Source of the DNA: Deltaproteobacteria bacterium RBG_16_44_11
GTDB lineage: Bacteria; Desulfobacterota; Syntrophia; Syntrophales; Smithellaceae
Reading direction: 5' to 3'
DNA: 7,807 nucleotides
Assembly: GCA_001797845.1 (NCBI GenBank)
Contig: MGQN01000046.1
Coordinates: 53,649-61,455, forward strand
In this document: positions 5,870 through 7,807 of the stretch, one piece after another
Position numbering within the stretch: position 1 is the first letter of the stretch
Layout: every line of letters begins with the position of its first letter
Made by a program: the position numbers and the translations under genes
The notes under the pieces: model-generated
Database searches by the model: none
The model's input: the letters and a program-made list of their open reading frames with translations, nothing else
What the model was told of the DNA's origin: nothing

Positions 5870-6502
5870 TTATATCTCTTTTTTAATAATATGCTTACGC
5901 AAACTATCCGTAAGTTCTTTTTCTTTTCCCATATAAAAATGATCGGCTCCGGAAATCATCTCCAGTTTTGTCTTCATTTCCTTAATTTGCCTTTTTATAA
6001 CTTCCGGATCACAAAATTGATCTTGATCTCCACAGATAATTAAACCGATATTATTGTTTAATTTTGCCCAATCAAAATCAAAATATTTATTGGGCGGTGA
6101 AACGAATAGCGATCCTGTAAATATCCCGTTATTTCGTATAATTACATTGGTTCCCACCCATGCACCAAAGGAATAGCCGGCAAAATATATTTTTGACAAT
6201 CCGCTATTTGCCAAATACCGGCGAGCGGCAATAATATCCTGGGCTTCTCCTGTGCCTTCATGATAAGCACCGGTGCTTTGGCCAACGCCTCGAAAATTGA
6301 ATCTTAATGTAGTAAAATTTTCCGCGGCAAACGCTTCCGCAATCGCTTCCACCACATTGTTATGCATGGAACCGCCCATCAGGGGATGCGGATGACAAAT
6401 AAGCGCGCCTCGCTCCGGGGAAGCTTTGCGCAGCAGCCCTTCAATTATCAGCGAATCGTTTTCAATGTAAATTTTTTCTTCTGTTATCACTTCCCTTTTC
6501 AT
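5870..6502 (-). CDS. Alpha/beta hydrolase (COG2945-like)
   Basis: This is a small cytoplasmic alpha/beta-fold hydrolase of 210 residues, the size of the COG2945 'predicted alpha/beta hydrolase' group related to dienelactone hydrolases. HPHPLMGGSMHNN at 37-49 is the characteristic motif and forms the oxyanion region. FNFRGVGQSTG at about 69-78 is the next conserved loop. The nucleophile elbow GYSFGA places Ser111. GDQD at about 158-161 supplies the acid (probably Asp161), and ADHFY supplies His188, completing the triad. No signal peptide is seen. I start it at ATG 6500-6502, which overlaps the OppF-like stop as ATGA. An in-frame TTG at 6527-6529 would add nine residues (RLSFDRFN type) without family support. 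A 6-base-stem hairpin (6509-6524) covers the ribosome-site region and suggests translational coupling. The substrate is unknown; hydrolysis of an imported ester or peptide is only a guess from context. Confidence 0.88.
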   Translation of the reverse strand: MKREVITEEKIYIENDSLIIEGLLRKASPERGALICHPHPLMGGSMHNNVVEAIAEAFAAENFTTLRFNFRGVGQSTGAYHEGTGEAQDIIAARRYLANSGLSKIYFAGYSFGAWVGTNVIIRNNGIFTGSLFVSPPNKYFDFDWAKLNNNIGLIICGDQDQFCDPEVIKRQIKEMKTKLEMISGADHFYMGKEKELTDSLRKHIIKKEI

Positions 6503-7467
6503 ATTGAACCTGTCAAATGACAGGCGCAAAATCCGTAATTATCAACTTCCTTAAGGATAGGTGTTTGTTCTGAACAAATCTCCACCCGGTAAGGACAGCG
6601 GTTTTGAAAATCGCACCCGTTATCGTTCTCTTTTGCCGCTTCTCCTTTTATCGACGCGATTTTCTTTTTACCGTCAGGCACGCAAGACGGCACAGCCGAA
6701 AGCAGCATTCGTGTATAAGGATGAAGTGGGCGATTATATATCTCGTTATTTTGGGCTAATTCAACAATGCGGCCTAAATACATGACGGCAACACGATCGG
6801 ACATGTGGCGGATTACATTAAGATCGTGTGAAATGAACAAATAGGTCAAACCAAAATCCTGTTTTAAATCTTTTAACAAATTCAAAATTTGCGCCTGGAT
6901 GGACATATCCAAAGCCGATACCGGCTCATCGGCAATAATTAATTGAGGTCTCAACACCAGCGCCCGCGCGATTCCGATACGCTGCCTTTGCCCGCCGCTG
7001 AACTCGTGAGGATAGCGGTTGGCCTGCTGTTTACTTAAGCCGACTTTCGTCATTAATTCCACCACCGCTTCCTGACGTGAAGCTTTATTGCCGATTCTAT
7101 GAATGACAAGCGGCTCTTTTATTATTCCGGCCGCGGATTTACGAGGATTTAGAGAAGAATAAGGATCCTGGAATATCAACTGCACATTGCGGCGGTAGAA
7201 TTTCAGCTCTTCCCTGTTGTACGTAAAAATATTTTCGCCTTTAAAATAAATACTGCCGGAAGATGGTTTTTCCAACAAAGTTATCAGGCGCGCCAATGTG
7301 GATTTGCCGCAGCCGGATTCACCGACCAATCCTAAAGTTTCTCCTTTATATATTTGTAAATCGACGTTATTTACCGCAGGAATGACTCTCTTTTTTGAAC
7401 TCCAAATAGAGCTGCTCAGATTGAATTGTTTATATAATTTTTTAATATCAATTAATATCTGGGGCAT
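6499..7467 (-). CDS. Oligopeptide/dipeptide ABC transporter ATP-binding protein (OppF/DppF-like)
   Basis: This is the second ATPase of an Opp/Dpp-type importer, which hydrolyses ATP on the cytoplasmic face to drive uptake of peptides or related solutes such as nickel chelates. All ABC motifs are present: Walker A GESGCGKST at 49-57, Q-loop Gln100 in LIFQDPYSSLNPR, signature SGGQR at 157-161, Walker B LIIADEP at 176-182 and switch His214. LHPYTRMLLSAVP at 248-260 begins the C-terminal oligopeptide-HPY domain. Cys285, 291, 298 and a C-A-C pair at 314/316 follow, matching the cysteine cluster known to bind a [4Fe-4S] centre in some Opp/Dpp ATPases. The 322-residue length is usual. Bases 6500-6502 are shared with the hydrolase start. 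The upstream ATPase gene ends nine bases before this ATG. No strong ribosome site is visible. The substrate cannot be inferred without the binding protein. Confidence 0.94.
   Translation of the reverse strand: MPQILIDIKKLYKQFNLSSSIWSSKKRVIPAVNNVDLQIYKGETLGLVGESGCGKSTLARLITLLEKPSSGSIYFKGENIFTYNREELKFYRRNVQLIFQDPYSSLNPRKSAAGIIKEPLVIHRIGNKASRQEAVVELMTKVGLSKQQANRYPHEFSGGQRQRIGIARALVLRPQLIIADEPVSALDMSIQAQILNLLKDLKQDFGLTYLFISHDLNVIRHMSDRVAVMYLGRIVELAQNNEIYNRPLHPYTRMLLSAVPSCVPDGKKKIASIKGEAAKENDNGCDFQNRCPYRVEICSEQTPILKEVDNYGFCACHLTGSI
6509..6524 (-). promoter_or_regulatory. Inverted repeat over the hydrolase ribosome-site region
   Basis: CCTGTC and GACAGG form a six-base stem with a four-base loop, all inside the last codons of the OppF-like gene. 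The 3' arm holds the only purine-rich stretch (ACAGG) before the hydrolase ATG, about seven bases away. Ribosomes finishing the upstream gene would open the stem, which fits coupled translation. Confidence 0.45.
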
Positions 7468-7476
7468 CTGTAATTT

Positions 7477-7807
7477 CTAATTTATATTTCCTCGATTTTG
7501 TATTTCTGCTGATTTCCAACACGCGGCAAAATGACCTTTTTCTTTTTTTTCCAGAGGCGGTTCTTGGAGAGCACACCGTCCATCGGCGTAAGAACATCTC
7601 TCATAGAAACGACACCCCGGAGCAAGATTATATAAACTGGGAACAGAACCCGGAATGGTTTTAAGGTATTTGGGCCTATCGTTTCCGGAATCCGCGCATC
7701 TTGCCGGTATCGAATCGATTAAACCCTGAGTATATGGATGCGAAGGTTTAGCAAATATTTGTTCCACCGATGAAGTTTCCACAATTTTTCCGGCATACAT
7801 CACGGCA
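7477..7807 (-). CDS. Oligopeptide/dipeptide ABC transporter ATP-binding protein, C-terminal part (OppD/DppD-like)
   Basis: Only the C-terminal end of this gene is in the window; it runs off the right edge. The visible reading begins A-V-M-Y-A-G-K-I-V-E, the strand just after the H-loop in OppD/DppD proteins, so the apparent GTG/ATG starts near 7800 are internal codons. HPYTQGLIDSIP marks the oligopeptide-HPY domain. The following GCRFYERCSYADGRC and the later A-A-C-W supply four cysteines, the spacing expected for the [4Fe-4S]-binding tail of this family. The stop is TAG at 7477-7479. With the adjacent OppF-like gene it forms the usual heterodimeric ATPase pair. The nucleotide-binding motifs, permeases and binding protein must lie to the right, beyond the window. 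Confidence 0.92.
   Translation of the reverse strand, partial: AVMYAGKIVETSSVEQIFAKPSHPYTQGLIDSIPARCADSGNDRPKYLKTIPGSVPSLYNLAPGCRFYERCSYADGRCALQEPPLEKKEKGHFAACWKSAEIQNRGNIN

Noticed and set aside
6503..6529. TTG start giving the hydrolase nine extra residues
   Set aside because: The ATG at 6500-6502 gives a canonical ATGA overlap, and the added residues fall outside the family's usual beginning.
7800..7803. GTG/ATG as the true start of a small 108-residue protein
   Set aside because: The frame stays open to the window edge and the residues match the interior of OppD/DppD proteins, so this is a gene cut by the edge.

Overview
The window is ordinary bacterial chromosome with seven complete genes, one gene cut by the right edge, and two short intergenic stretches rich in hairpins. 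The DNA is AT-rich. The first gene encodes a lipoprotein with a strong lipobox and a parvulin domain, which fits a Gram-negative-like envelope. With the cold-shock protein of the 'MAEGKVKWFNEKKGFGFI' type and the mix of ATG and TTG starts, my best guess is a deltaproteobacterium (Desulfobacterota-like). This is an inference from general character, not a taxonomic proof.

Layout from left to right. Positions 1-191 hold no gene I can support, but do hold a decayed copy of a repeat seen again at 5203-5358. Next, on the minus strand, is a SurA/PrsA-like peptidyl-prolyl isomerase lipoprotein with its own candidate promoter. It is followed by a two-gene minus-strand unit read as miaA then a family-2-like glycosyltransferase, joined by a 4-base ATGA overlap. 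A 102-base divergent region separates miaA from a plus-strand MATE-family exporter. Downstream of the exporter, 5071-5392 is a non-coding block of short direct repeats, two 78-base hairpin-pair repeats and a symmetrical terminator that also faces the cold-shock gene. The cold-shock gene (TTG start) has a long leader containing a terminator-like hairpin. The right end is a minus-strand operon: the C-terminal end of an OppD/DppD ATPase, a complete OppF/DppF ATPase, and a small alpha/beta hydrolase joined to it by another ATGA overlap.

How the genes relate. The Opp/Dpp pair would energise uptake of peptides or similar small solutes; the permeases and binding protein would lie beyond the right edge. 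The hydrolase is translationally coupled to this pair and may act on an imported compound. MiaA modifies A37 of tRNAs reading U-starting codons. The coupled glycosyltransferase has no obvious link to that reaction. The isomerase assists folding of exported proteins, and the MATE protein probably expels cationic compounds. I see no CRISPR array, insertion sequence, prophage or defence system. The least explained sequence is the hairpin repeat family, whose loops are conserved while its stem arms change together.
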